Assembly: GCA_007116405.1 (NCBI GenBank)
Contig: SKIN01000005.1
Coordinates: forward strand, 1 to 11,325
DNA length: 11,325 bases
DNA from: Candidatus Kaiserbacteria bacterium
Lineage (GTDB): Bacteria > Patescibacteriota > Minisyncoccia > Phycocordibacterales > UBA12088
Direction: 5' to 3'
Shown here: positions 6,132 to 11,325 of the stretch, piece after piece
Numbering within the stretch: position 1 is the first letter of the stretch
Layout of the letters: each line of letters starts with the position of its first letter
The notes under the pieces: model-generated
Told to the model about the DNA's origin: nothing
Database searches by the model: none
Seen by the model: the letters and a program-made list of their open reading frames with translations, nothing else
Translations under genes and position numbers: made by a program

Positions 6132-6581
6132 ATGGCTTCAGCAATAAAGTGCGCATTCTGTGATGCTAAGACAATTGGGAAACAGGAGATCAGTGTGATA
6201 GGTACTGTCAGGGTGATATACCCGCGTAGACCTATTATTCCAGCAAGCGTACTTATTACCCCAGTACGCTGTGTCGAACACGTCCACGACCTCACCGAGG
6301 AAGAAGTGTGTGATGTATTCCGTGCCGCAAAGAACCTGCACGAAGCATTCACACGTCTGTACGCAACGACGGGATACAACATGTTTGTGAACGACGGTGT
6401 TTCGGCAGGGCAACATGTCCCACACGTACATTTTCACTTTTATGGACGCAGTACGGATGAGCACCTGAACCCGTTCACCACCTTGAACGACAGGGAGAAA
6501 TACGATGCTCGCCCAGCAATGGCAGAAGATGAATATATTGAACATCTTCACGGAATCAGAAACTCGCTACTGAAGTCCTGA
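6132..6581 (+). CDS. HIT family protein (nucleotide hydrolase/transferase)
   Basis: A 149-residue histidine-triad protein. The triad is seen as VPHVHFHFYG (residues 96-105), with His98, His100 and His102; the middle one is the expected nucleophile that attacks the alpha-phosphate of nucleoside phosphoramidates or dinucleoside polyphosphates. GQ (93-94) just before the triad is also typical. An N-terminal CAFC (7-10) resembles the zinc-binding CxxC of Hint-like members. NDGVSAGQH (87-95) matches the usual N-x-G-x-x-AGQ-x-V-x-H-x-H-x-H run. Substrate cannot be told from the sequence. It follows gpmI after 20 bases without an SD site, so it is probably co-transcribed with it. Confidence 0.9.
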   Translation: MASAIKCAFCDAKTIGKQEISVIGTVRVIYPRRPIIPASVLITPVRCVEHVHDLTEEEVCDVFRAAKNLHEAFTRLYATTGYNMFVNDGVSAGQHVPHVHFHFYGRSTDEHLNPFTTLNDREKYDARPAMAEDEYIEHLHGIRNSLLKS

Positions 6582-6675
6582 CCTCATTCCACGAAAAAGG
6601 CAGGATCGTGTGATCTACAGTTACTATGTATCAGGTTCGAGCATCATCTGGCAAGCAGTACAAGAACGTATGAGG

Positions 6676-6681
6676 TACAAT
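6676..6681 (+). promoter_or_regulatory. -10 element, near-leaderless start
   Basis: TACAAT (6676-6681) stops 8 bases before the ATG at 6690, so the message would start within a base or two of the start codon. There is no recognisable -35 at 16-18 bases. The support is the hexamer plus its position, matching other genes in this window. The rest of the 108-base gap after the HIT gene shows nothing further. Confidence 0.4.
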
Positions 6682-6689
6682 GACGTATC

Positions 6690-7010
6690 ATGCACTTCTC
6701 AAGAATATGTAAAGTCAAAAAAGGAAAGCTGGAAAAACTGAGACAGTGGTTTCAGGTATTGGGTGGCGAGCGCAGAGATGAAGCGCTGGCAACGTTTGAG
6801 TATGAGAATATCTCACGGGAAGTCTTTGTGCTATTCAAGGGGCATGATGGGGTTGATTATGTGATCGGTATGAACGAGGTGACAGGTGAACACAGAAAGG
6901 GGGACCCTGAGGTACAGATAAACCAAGAGCACACAAGCATAAAAGCTGAATGCCTGGAACCAGTGTCTGAAAGAGGTGAGGTGTTATTGGATCTGCGCAT
7001 ACAAACATGA
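6690..7010 (+). CDS. DUF6176-like small protein
   Basis: A 106-residue soluble protein without signal or membrane segment. The opening (CKVKKGKLEKLRQWFQVL, residues 7-24), followed by ERRDEALATFEYENISREVFVLF, resembles the DUF6176 pattern of K-x-GK-x-x-x-L-x-x-W, then an acidic helix, then a strand ending in F/L; such proteins probably adopt a ferredoxin-like ABM-type fold. This family match is from memory and only moderately certain. The stop overlaps the start of msrB in an ATGA junction (7007-7010), so the two are translationally coupled. No catalytic residues are evident. Confidence 0.6.
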   Translation: MHFSRICKVKKGKLEKLRQWFQVLGGERRDEALATFEYENISREVFVLFKGHDGVDYVIGMNEVTGEHRKGDPEVQINQEHTSIKAECLEPVSERGEVLLDLRIQT

Positions 7011-7375
7011 AACATCTATCTGCAGAAGAGAAGAGAGTGATCATTGACAAAGGGACGGAGCCGCCCTTTTCAGGAGAATATGTACATGCGACCGGGAAGG
7101 GTGTGTACACGTGCCGCCAGTGTGGTGCTCCGCTCTATAGTTCAGAGGACAAATTCGATTCGGGTTGTGGCTGGCCGAGTTTTGATGATGAACTGGAGGG
7201 TGCCGTACAAAGGACGCCAGACGCTGATGGCATGCGTACTGAAATAACATGTGTGCAGTGTGGCGGTCACCTCGGGCACGTATTTATCGGCGAACATCTG
7301 ACGGAGAAGAACACACGCCATTGCGTGAATTCCATATCGTTGGAATTCATTCCAGACGAACAACCACATCCTTAG
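7007..7375 (+). CDS. msrB: Peptide-methionine (R)-S-oxide reductase
   Basis: Reduces the R form of methionine sulfoxide in proteins, an oxidative-damage repair enzyme, normally using thioredoxin. The 122-residue length fits a stand-alone MsrB. Two zinc-binding pairs are present: CRQC (36-39) and CVQC (82-85). GCGWPSFD (53-60) contains Cys54, the usual resolving cysteine. GGHLGHVF (86-93) and TRHCVNSISLEF (103-114) carry the catalytic Cys106 and the conserved NS-x-S-L-x-F ending. No signal peptide, so cytoplasmic. The ATG overlaps the stop of the preceding DUF6176-like gene. No msrA is in the window. Confidence 0.95.
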   Translation: MKHLSAEEKRVIIDKGTEPPFSGEYVHATGKGVYTCRQCGAPLYSSEDKFDSGCGWPSFDDELEGAVQRTPDADGMRTEITCVQCGGHLGHVFIGEHLTEKNTRHCVNSISLEFIPDEQPHP

Positions 7376-7408
7376 ACTGATGTTGAAAGCCAGAGTAGTA
7401 ATTGTTAC

Positions 7409-8197
7409 ATGTACGCAATGCAAAAAGCTCATATCCCAAAAGTCAGATTCGAGTTGCCTACCATAGACAGGGAAGCGAAGGTGCTCGTAATGTTTCTGCG
7501 ATCAGGGCCCGAAGCATGGAAGAAGCATATCTATGAACGGCATCCTGAACTTACGGTGGCACTACGTGGTGTTACTGACGTCGATGAGATATACAAGGTC
7601 TGCTACGTACACGCAAGAAGGTTCCGGCATGATCACGCACAGGAGTTCAGGAAAGCACTGCGCGACAACGAGGCGCTGTGGCATCCTATCGAGGAGGAGT
7701 ACCTCAAGACCCTACGTGAGCACTTCGAGATCGACTATCCGTCTCACAGGCGAGTCATGCGTGCATACGTGAGCATGGTGCCCATGTACCCACGGTGGCT
7801 TTCGCAGTGGTCATTCAACGTAAGCTATTTTCAGCCGGACAGGATACGCGAGATAGCGTGCCATGAGATACAGCACTTTTTGTATTTTAAAAAGTGGCTG
7901 GAGGTATTTCCCGAAACAACATACAAGGAACTAAACAGACCGCATCTGGTGTGGATGCTCAGCGAGCTTGTTGCTCCGGTGATACTCAACGAGCATCCAG
8001 AGTTCAGCAAGCTTCTCACACGGAAACAGGAAACCTACAAGCACTTTCAGAAGATACGCGTCGATGGCAAGCAACCGACCACCCACCTCGCTCGTATGTA
8101 TCGCAAGCACCTACGGTCCGGTGCACCGTTCGAATCATTCCTACGCGAAATATGGGAATTTGCACAAACCAACAAGGAAGCGCTTCTGAAAGCATAG
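7409..8197 (+). CDS. Putative HEXXH zinc metallopeptidase, uncharacterised
   Basis: A 262-residue protein without signal peptide or obvious membrane helix. The only functional landmark is HEIQH (152-156, in REIACHEIQHFLYFKKW), an HEXXH zinc site placed in a helix. Glu186, in WMLSELVAP about 30 residues later, is a candidate third ligand, which would make it gluzincin-like. The remainder is rich in Arg, His, Tyr and Trp (for example VSMVPMYPRWLSQWSF near 121-136) and ends in a basic helical region. I cannot name the family. Two starts are possible: ATG 7409, or ATG 7418, which lies 6 bases after a TACATG box (7406-7411) and would fit the leaderless pattern. It follows msrB after 33 bases. Peptidase activity is inferred from the motif alone. 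Confidence 0.7.
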   Translation: MYAMQKAHIPKVRFELPTIDREAKVLVMFLRSGPEAWKKHIYERHPELTVALRGVTDVDEIYKVCYVHARRFRHDHAQEFRKALRDNEALWHPIEEEYLKTLREHFEIDYPSHRRVMRAYVSMVPMYPRWLSQWSFNVSYFQPDRIREIACHEIQHFLYFKKWLEVFPETTYKELNRPHLVWMLSELVAPVILNEHPEFSKLLTRKQETYKHFQKIRVDGKQPTTHLARMYRKHLRSGAPFESFLREIWEFAQTNKEALLKA

Positions 8198-8254
8198 AAT
8201 GAGCAGAAGCGACAGCATTCGCTCCGCACCTGTACACGCCGTATCTACTCGCCG

Positions 8255-8275
8255 GCACCTTGGGTGCGCTATACT
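8255..8275 (+). promoter_or_regulatory. -10 element with upstream palindrome before the ABC exporter
   Basis: TATACT (8270-8275) ends 6 bases before the ATG at 8282, giving a leaderless message. Directly upstream, GCACC (8255-8259) and GGTGC (8263-8267) form a 5-bp palindrome around TTG, in the place where a repressor would block the promoter. No -35 is evident. Between the previous stop and this site (8198-8254) only a weak 5-bp hairpin (8208-8223) is seen. Confidence 0.45.
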
Positions 8276-8281
8276 TGACGC

Positions 8282-10090
8282 ATGAGTACCCGGGAGGACG
8301 AGACACAGCAGAACAAACTGACACCCAAAGACATTGCCGCTGGGTTACGGGTCATTGCGCGGCTATTACGACCATATAAACGCAATATGGTCATTTTTAC
8401 TGTTTTCGGCATCTTGATATCTATCGCGACCGCGCTCTTACCATACATCGTGGGTCTTTTTGTAGACGCACTCGTTTCTCCGGAACGTGTGACGTATGTC
8501 TTTGGCTCAGTTCTCCCCATGTGGCTTGCAGTACTCCTCCTTTGGGCCGTGGTTCGCCTTACGGTGATACTCCTCCAGGATCACATTTGGCGGAACAGCA
8601 GCAACCATTCAGCATGGATATACGCGGAGTATCTCGTGAATAGCTTTGGTGTGCTTGCCCGGCTTCCGCTCTCGTTCCACAAGACACACAAAATAGGTGA
8701 GGTCATTTCTAAAGTAAATACCACAGCTAATCAAGTCAGCACTCTCGTCGGGAACGTGTTCTTGGAGCTTGGGCCACAAGTACTCACTGTTATCGCGGCA
8801 CTTGTCATGACCTTTGTGGTGCATCCGGGTATAGGGTTCGTCCTTCTAGGTGCTGTCGCATTCTACGGTCTATTCTTCTGGCGCGGTGTTACGCTCCTCA
8901 GTGTATTACAGACCAAAGCATTTGAAGTAGATAACAACGCATGGGGTGACGCCGGTGACTACCTACACAATGTGCGCCAGGTCAAAGAGGTCTCCGGTGA
9001 GGAACTGGTCCGTAGCGATCTGCACCAAAAATTCCGCGTCAAGGCGTGTCGCCTCTGGGAGCGTATGCATGCCCGCTCAGAGAACCTGTCGCTCCTGCAG
9101 GAACTCACGATGTACACTGCCCAGCTCATTATTTTCTTCATGAGTGTGTACTTCATCTTCGCGGAGACCATGACCATAGGTCAACTGCTCGCAGTGAACG
9201 GCTATGCCGCCCTGGTCTTTGGGCCATTCGGTATCATTACGCGCATGTGGAAGAATCTGCAAAACGGTATTGTGAATATCAACGAAACAGAGAAGATACT
9301 CTCCCACCCGCAAGAGGTATGCGTGCCCAAGGACGTCGTACCCCTCACAGAGATACGGGGCGATGTATCGTTCGAGCACGTAAGCTTCGGGTACAACGAC
9401 AAGCGCATCATACTTAAAGACATATCATTTGATTCAAAGGCGGGGCAGACCATCGCCATCGTCGGCGAGAGCGGTGTTGGAAAGACGACGCTCGTTGACC
9501 TCATTCTCGGGTTCCTGATGCCGACAGAGGGCAACGTGTACATCGACGGCGTACCGACAGACCGCATCGACCTCCACCTCCTCCGAAAGCACGTAGCGGT
9601 AGTGACCCAGGACATCGTCCTCTTCAATGACACCGTCTCGAAGAACATCGCATTCGGGCTTGGCAATGTCACTCAAGAGGCGATAGAGCGGGCAGCGGAA
9701 CAGGCGTCTGCGCGCGAATTCATCGAAGCGTTCGGAGACGGCTGGGAACAGGTCGTGGGAGAACGGGGTATCAAACTCTCGGGAGGGCAGCGGCAACGCA
9801 TCGCCATCGCCCGTGCCATTCTCAAAGACCCAAAGATACTCATCCTCGATGAGCCGACATCAGCACTCGACGCACGCACAGAACATGTACTTCAACAATC
9901 GCTCGAACAGATCATGAAAGGCAAGACAACGTTCATTATCGCGCATCGATTCTCGACCGTTCGCGACGCCGACATGATAATCGTCCTCAAGGGTGGGACC
10001 GTGGTGCAACAGGGAACCCATACGGAACTCATTACGCAAGACGGGGAGTACAAGCACCTCTATGATCTGCAGATCGGGTTGAGAGAGTGA
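8282..10090 (+). CDS. ABC exporter half-transporter (membrane domain fused to ATPase)
   Basis: A 602-residue fused membrane/ATPase subunit of the MsbA/MdlB-like exporter class, expected to act as a homodimer or with another half in the inner membrane. Six hydrophobic helices span about residues 37-58, 78-99, 163-181, 183-202, 279-296 and 299-319. The ATPase domain (about 358-602) is complete: Walker A GESGVGKTT (395-403), Q-loop Gln443, signature LSGGQ (499-503), Walker B ILILDEP with catalytic Glu524, D-loop SALD and H-loop His555. So it should be active. The substrate cannot be read from the sequence; lipid, peptide and drug exporters share this plan. The stop is 15 bases before the lexA -35 box and no terminator separates them, so read-through into the SOS genes is possible. 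Confidence 0.93.
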   Translation: MSTREDETQQNKLTPKDIAAGLRVIARLLRPYKRNMVIFTVFGILISIATALLPYIVGLFVDALVSPERVTYVFGSVLPMWLAVLLLWAVVRLTVILLQDHIWRNSSNHSAWIYAEYLVNSFGVLARLPLSFHKTHKIGEVISKVNTTANQVSTLVGNVFLELGPQVLTVIAALVMTFVVHPGIGFVLLGAVAFYGLFFWRGVTLLSVLQTKAFEVDNNAWGDAGDYLHNVRQVKEVSGEELVRSDLHQKFRVKACRLWERMHARSENLSLLQELTMYTAQLIIFFMSVYFIFAETMTIGQLLAVNGYAALVFGPFGIITRMWKNLQNGIVNINETEKILSHPQEVCVPKDVVPLTEIRGDVSFEHVSFGYNDKRIILKDISFDSKAGQTIAIVGESGVGKTTLVDLILGFLMPTEGNVYIDGVPTDRIDLHLLRKHVAVVTQDIVLFNDTVSKNIAFGLGNVTQEAIERAAEQASAREFIEAFGDGWEQVVGERGIKLSGGQRQRIAIARAILKDPKILILDEPTSALDARTEHVLQQSLEQIMKGKTTFIIAHRFSTVRDADMIIVLKGGTVVQQGTHTELITQDGEYKHLYDLQIGLRE

Positions 10091-10105
10091 AGTGGATCGG
10101 GTACC

Positions 10106-10134
10106 TTGTATTAGAACGTTCGTTCTATTATACT
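10106..10134 (+). promoter_or_regulatory. lexA promoter
   Basis: TTGTAT (10106-10111), a 17-base spacer and TATACT (10129-10134) form a clear sigma-70-type promoter. The -10 ends 6 bases before the ATG at 10141, so the lexA message should begin at or next to its start codon. An in-frame GTG at 10087 lies upstream of the promoter and is not the start. Confidence 0.8.
10112..10127. promoter_or_regulatory. LexA (SOS) box
   Basis: TAGAAC-GTTC-GTTCTA is a perfect dyad with a 4-base centre. It matches the Gram-positive-type LexA/DinR operator GAAC-N4-GTTC rather than the E. coli CTG-N10-CAG form. It fills the spacer between the -35 and -10 of the lexA promoter, so bound LexA would block RNA polymerase. 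I saw no second GAAC-N4-GTTC elsewhere in the window. Confidence 0.9.
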
Positions 10135-10140
10135 GGTGGC

Positions 10141-10707
10141 ATGTATCGCGAGCACTACGACAAACTCCTTGCATTCTACCGCACGCACAAGCGGATGCCC
10201 TCGTACGCGGAGATCATGGCGTTTACCGGGTACCGTACCAAAAGCGCGGTGCACTACTTCGTGACCCGCTTGGTGGAGCAGGGTGTGGTGAGTAAAGACG
10301 CTCGCGGCCGACTCATTCCCCGCAAACTTCACGGCGAAGTACCCTTGTTTGGTCTCGTGGAGGCGGGCTTTCCCTCGCCGGCCGAGGAGGAACTCTGTGA
10401 CACCATGAGCTTTGATGAGTACCTTATCGAAAACAGGGAAGCGACATACATCCTCAAAGTAAAGGGTGACTCAATGAAAGACGCCGGCATATGTGAAGGT
10501 GACATGGTGGTGGTCGAACGCACCACGCAGCCCAAAGTCGGGCAGATAGTGATAGCGGAGGTGGACGGTGCGTGGACGATGAAGTATCTGCGCAAGAAGG
10601 CCTCCCGTTTCTACCTCGAGCCTGCCAACCCGAAGTACGCGCCCATCATCCCAAAGGAGGACCTCAAGATAGCCGCAGTCGTGAAAGCGGTGGTGCGTAA
10701 ATACTGA
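10141..10707 (+). CDS. lexA: LexA, SOS repressor with self-cleaving protease domain
   Basis: This 188-residue repressor holds the SOS DNA-damage genes off until RecA filaments trigger its self-cleavage. A winged-helix DNA-binding domain (residues 1-60, with MPSYAEIMAFTGYRTKSAV as helix-turn-helix) is followed by an S24 peptidase domain. The Ala75-Gly76 cleavage bond lies in LVEAGFPSP, the nucleophile Ser111 in GDSMKDAGI and the general base Lys148 in WTMKYL. ATG 10141 is chosen because the promoter and LexA box end just before it. The winged helix distinguishes it from UmuD. A Y-family polymerase follows after 7 bases, so the operon is autoregulated and SOS-induced. The sequence between domains resembles LexA proteins I recall from CPR bacteria. 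Confidence 0.95.
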   Translation: MYREHYDKLLAFYRTHKRMPSYAEIMAFTGYRTKSAVHYFVTRLVEQGVVSKDARGRLIPRKLHGEVPLFGLVEAGFPSPAEEELCDTMSFDEYLIENREATYILKVKGDSMKDAGICEGDMVVVERTTQPKVGQIVIAEVDGAWTMKYLRKKASRFYLEPANPKYAPIIPKEDLKIAAVVKAVVRKY

Positions 10708-10711
10708 GGAG
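10706..10711 (+). promoter_or_regulatory. Ribosome binding site of the polymerase gene
   Basis: GAGGAG overlaps the lexA stop codon and ends 3 bases before the ATG at 10715. The spacing is short but the sequence is strongly complementary to the 16S tail. It contrasts with the first gene of the operon, which has no ribosome site, and supports coupled translation of the second gene. Confidence 0.6.
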
Positions 10712-10714
10712 TCT

Positions 10715-11325
10715 ATGGAACGCGCACTCTCACTTCACACCTACCAGCGCGCGATACTCCATATCGACGCGGATTCTTTCTTTGCGTCGTGCGAACAGGC
10801 GCTGAACCCCGCGCTCAAAGGCAAGCCCCTCATCACCGGGAAGGAACGGGGCATCGCCTCCGCGGTGAGTATTGAAGCAAAGAAGCTCGGTGTGAAGCGC
10901 GGGATGAGCATCTATGAGATACGAAAGCTTTGTCCCAACATCATCTACGTACCCTCAGACTACGAGACCTACAGTCTCTTCTCAAAACGCATGTTCGACG
11001 TGGTGCGAAGGTACACCAGCGCTGTCGAGGAGTATTCTATCGACGAGTGCTTTGCCGAGCTCACGGGGCTGCGCCGCCCCTTGCACATGTCATACGAGGA
11101 AATGGCGAGCACGATACAGCAGGAACTCGCCCACGACCTTGGCATCACCTTCTCCGTCGGCCTTGCCCCCACCAAAGTGGTGGCAAAGGTGGCGTCCAAA
11201 AAGCGGAAACCGGCCGGCTTGGTGGCCGTACCCGGGAGAGACCTGCACACCTTCCTCCGCGACGTGCCTGTAGGCGACGTGTGGGGTATCGGTCCTCAGA
11301 CAGAGGCGCTCTTGAGACGCTTCGG
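10715..11325 (+). CDS. dinB: Y-family translesion DNA polymerase (DinB/Pol IV-like), partial
   Basis: Error-prone polymerase that copies damaged DNA. The window edge cuts it after about 203 residues; the rest of the gene lies to the right. Seen so far: ILHIDADSFFASCE (14-27) with metal ligands Asp18 and, after the usual aromatic steric-gate pair (Phe22/Phe23), the finger segment IASAVSIEAKKLGVKRGMS (47-65). Then come EYSIDECF with catalytic Asp110 and Glu111, the palm stretch FSVGLAPTKVVAKVASKKRKP (146-166) and a helix-hairpin-helix start, VWGIGPQTEALLRRF. The GIASAVSIEAKKLG form is closer to DinB than to UmuC, but the assignment inside the family is not certain. It is the second gene of the lexA operon and so should be SOS-induced. 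Confidence 0.93.
   Translation, partial: MERALSLHTYQRAILHIDADSFFASCEQALNPALKGKPLITGKERGIASAVSIEAKKLGVKRGMSIYEIRKLCPNIIYVPSDYETYSLFSKRMFDVVRRYTSAVEEYSIDECFAELTGLRRPLHMSYEEMASTIQQELAHDLGITFSVGLAPTKVVAKVASKKRKPAGLVAVPGRDLHTFLRDVPVGDVWGIGPQTEALLRRF

Noticed and set aside
8208..8223. AGCGA/TCGCT hairpin after the metallopeptidase gene as a terminator
   Set aside because: The stem is only 5 bp and there is no T-tract on either strand.
9202..9672. Long minus-strand frame (156 codons) opposite the ABC transporter
   Set aside because: It is antisense to the well-conserved ATPase domain, with no start signals or protein motifs.
10087..10140. Longer LexA starting at GTG 10087
   Set aside because: The extra 18 codons cover the promoter and LexA box, and LexA family alignment begins at the ATG at 10141.
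10705..10707. Possibility of genetic code 25 (TGA as glycine), found in some CPR groups
   Set aside because: TGA ends LexA exactly at the family C-terminus and no coding region needs an internal TGA, so code 11 fits.
1..11325. CRISPR array, insertion sequence, integrase or retroelement
   Set aside because: No direct repeats with regular spacing, transposase, recombinase or reverse transcriptase motifs are visible in any frame.

Overview
The window looks like ordinary chromosome of a bacterium with a compact genome, most likely a Patescibacteria/CPR (Parcubacteria-like) member. This rests on four things. The LexA variant resembles those I recall from CPR genomes. The lipoprotein at 2718-3398 resembles a CPR family I recall. 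Several genes have a -10 box 6-8 bases before the ATG, with no Shine-Dalgarno (SD) site. Genes are tightly packed, with short or overlapping junctions. TGA is used as a normal stop, so code 11 fits. The lineage is an inference; a 16S or protein search was not possible.

Layout. Positions 1-303 hold a textbook terminator and a cluster of overlapping inverted repeats, with no credible gene. From 304 to 2504 (+) lie an unrecognised four-helix membrane protein, a DUF2157 membrane protein and a GDYXXLXY protein that overlaps it by 8 bases. From 2718 to 4438 three genes run on the minus strand and all encode envelope proteins: a lipoprotein, a membrane-anchored protein ending in a Kunitz/BPTI-like six-cysteine domain, and a small one-helix protein with a Cys/His zinc-ribbon-like tail. 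Each end of this block has an intrinsic terminator or a recognisable promoter.

From 4594 the plus strand resumes with gpmI (glycolysis) and a HIT-family protein. Next come a DUF6176-like protein translationally coupled to msrB (methionine sulfoxide repair), a putative HEXXH metallopeptidase, and a complete half-size ABC exporter. The window ends in an SOS module: lexA, with a perfect GAAC-N4-GTTC LexA box inside its own promoter, and a Y-family DNA polymerase cut off by the window edge.

The most unusual item is the Kunitz-like domain in a prokaryotic surface protein. Its reactive-site (P1) position is Asp, and two hairpins stand directly in front of its start codon. Other points worth a second look are the SOS promoter, which appears to make a leaderless lexA message, the uncharacterised metallopeptidase, and the mutually exclusive hairpins at 130-186. 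No CRISPR array, insertion sequence, rRNA or convincing tRNA was seen.
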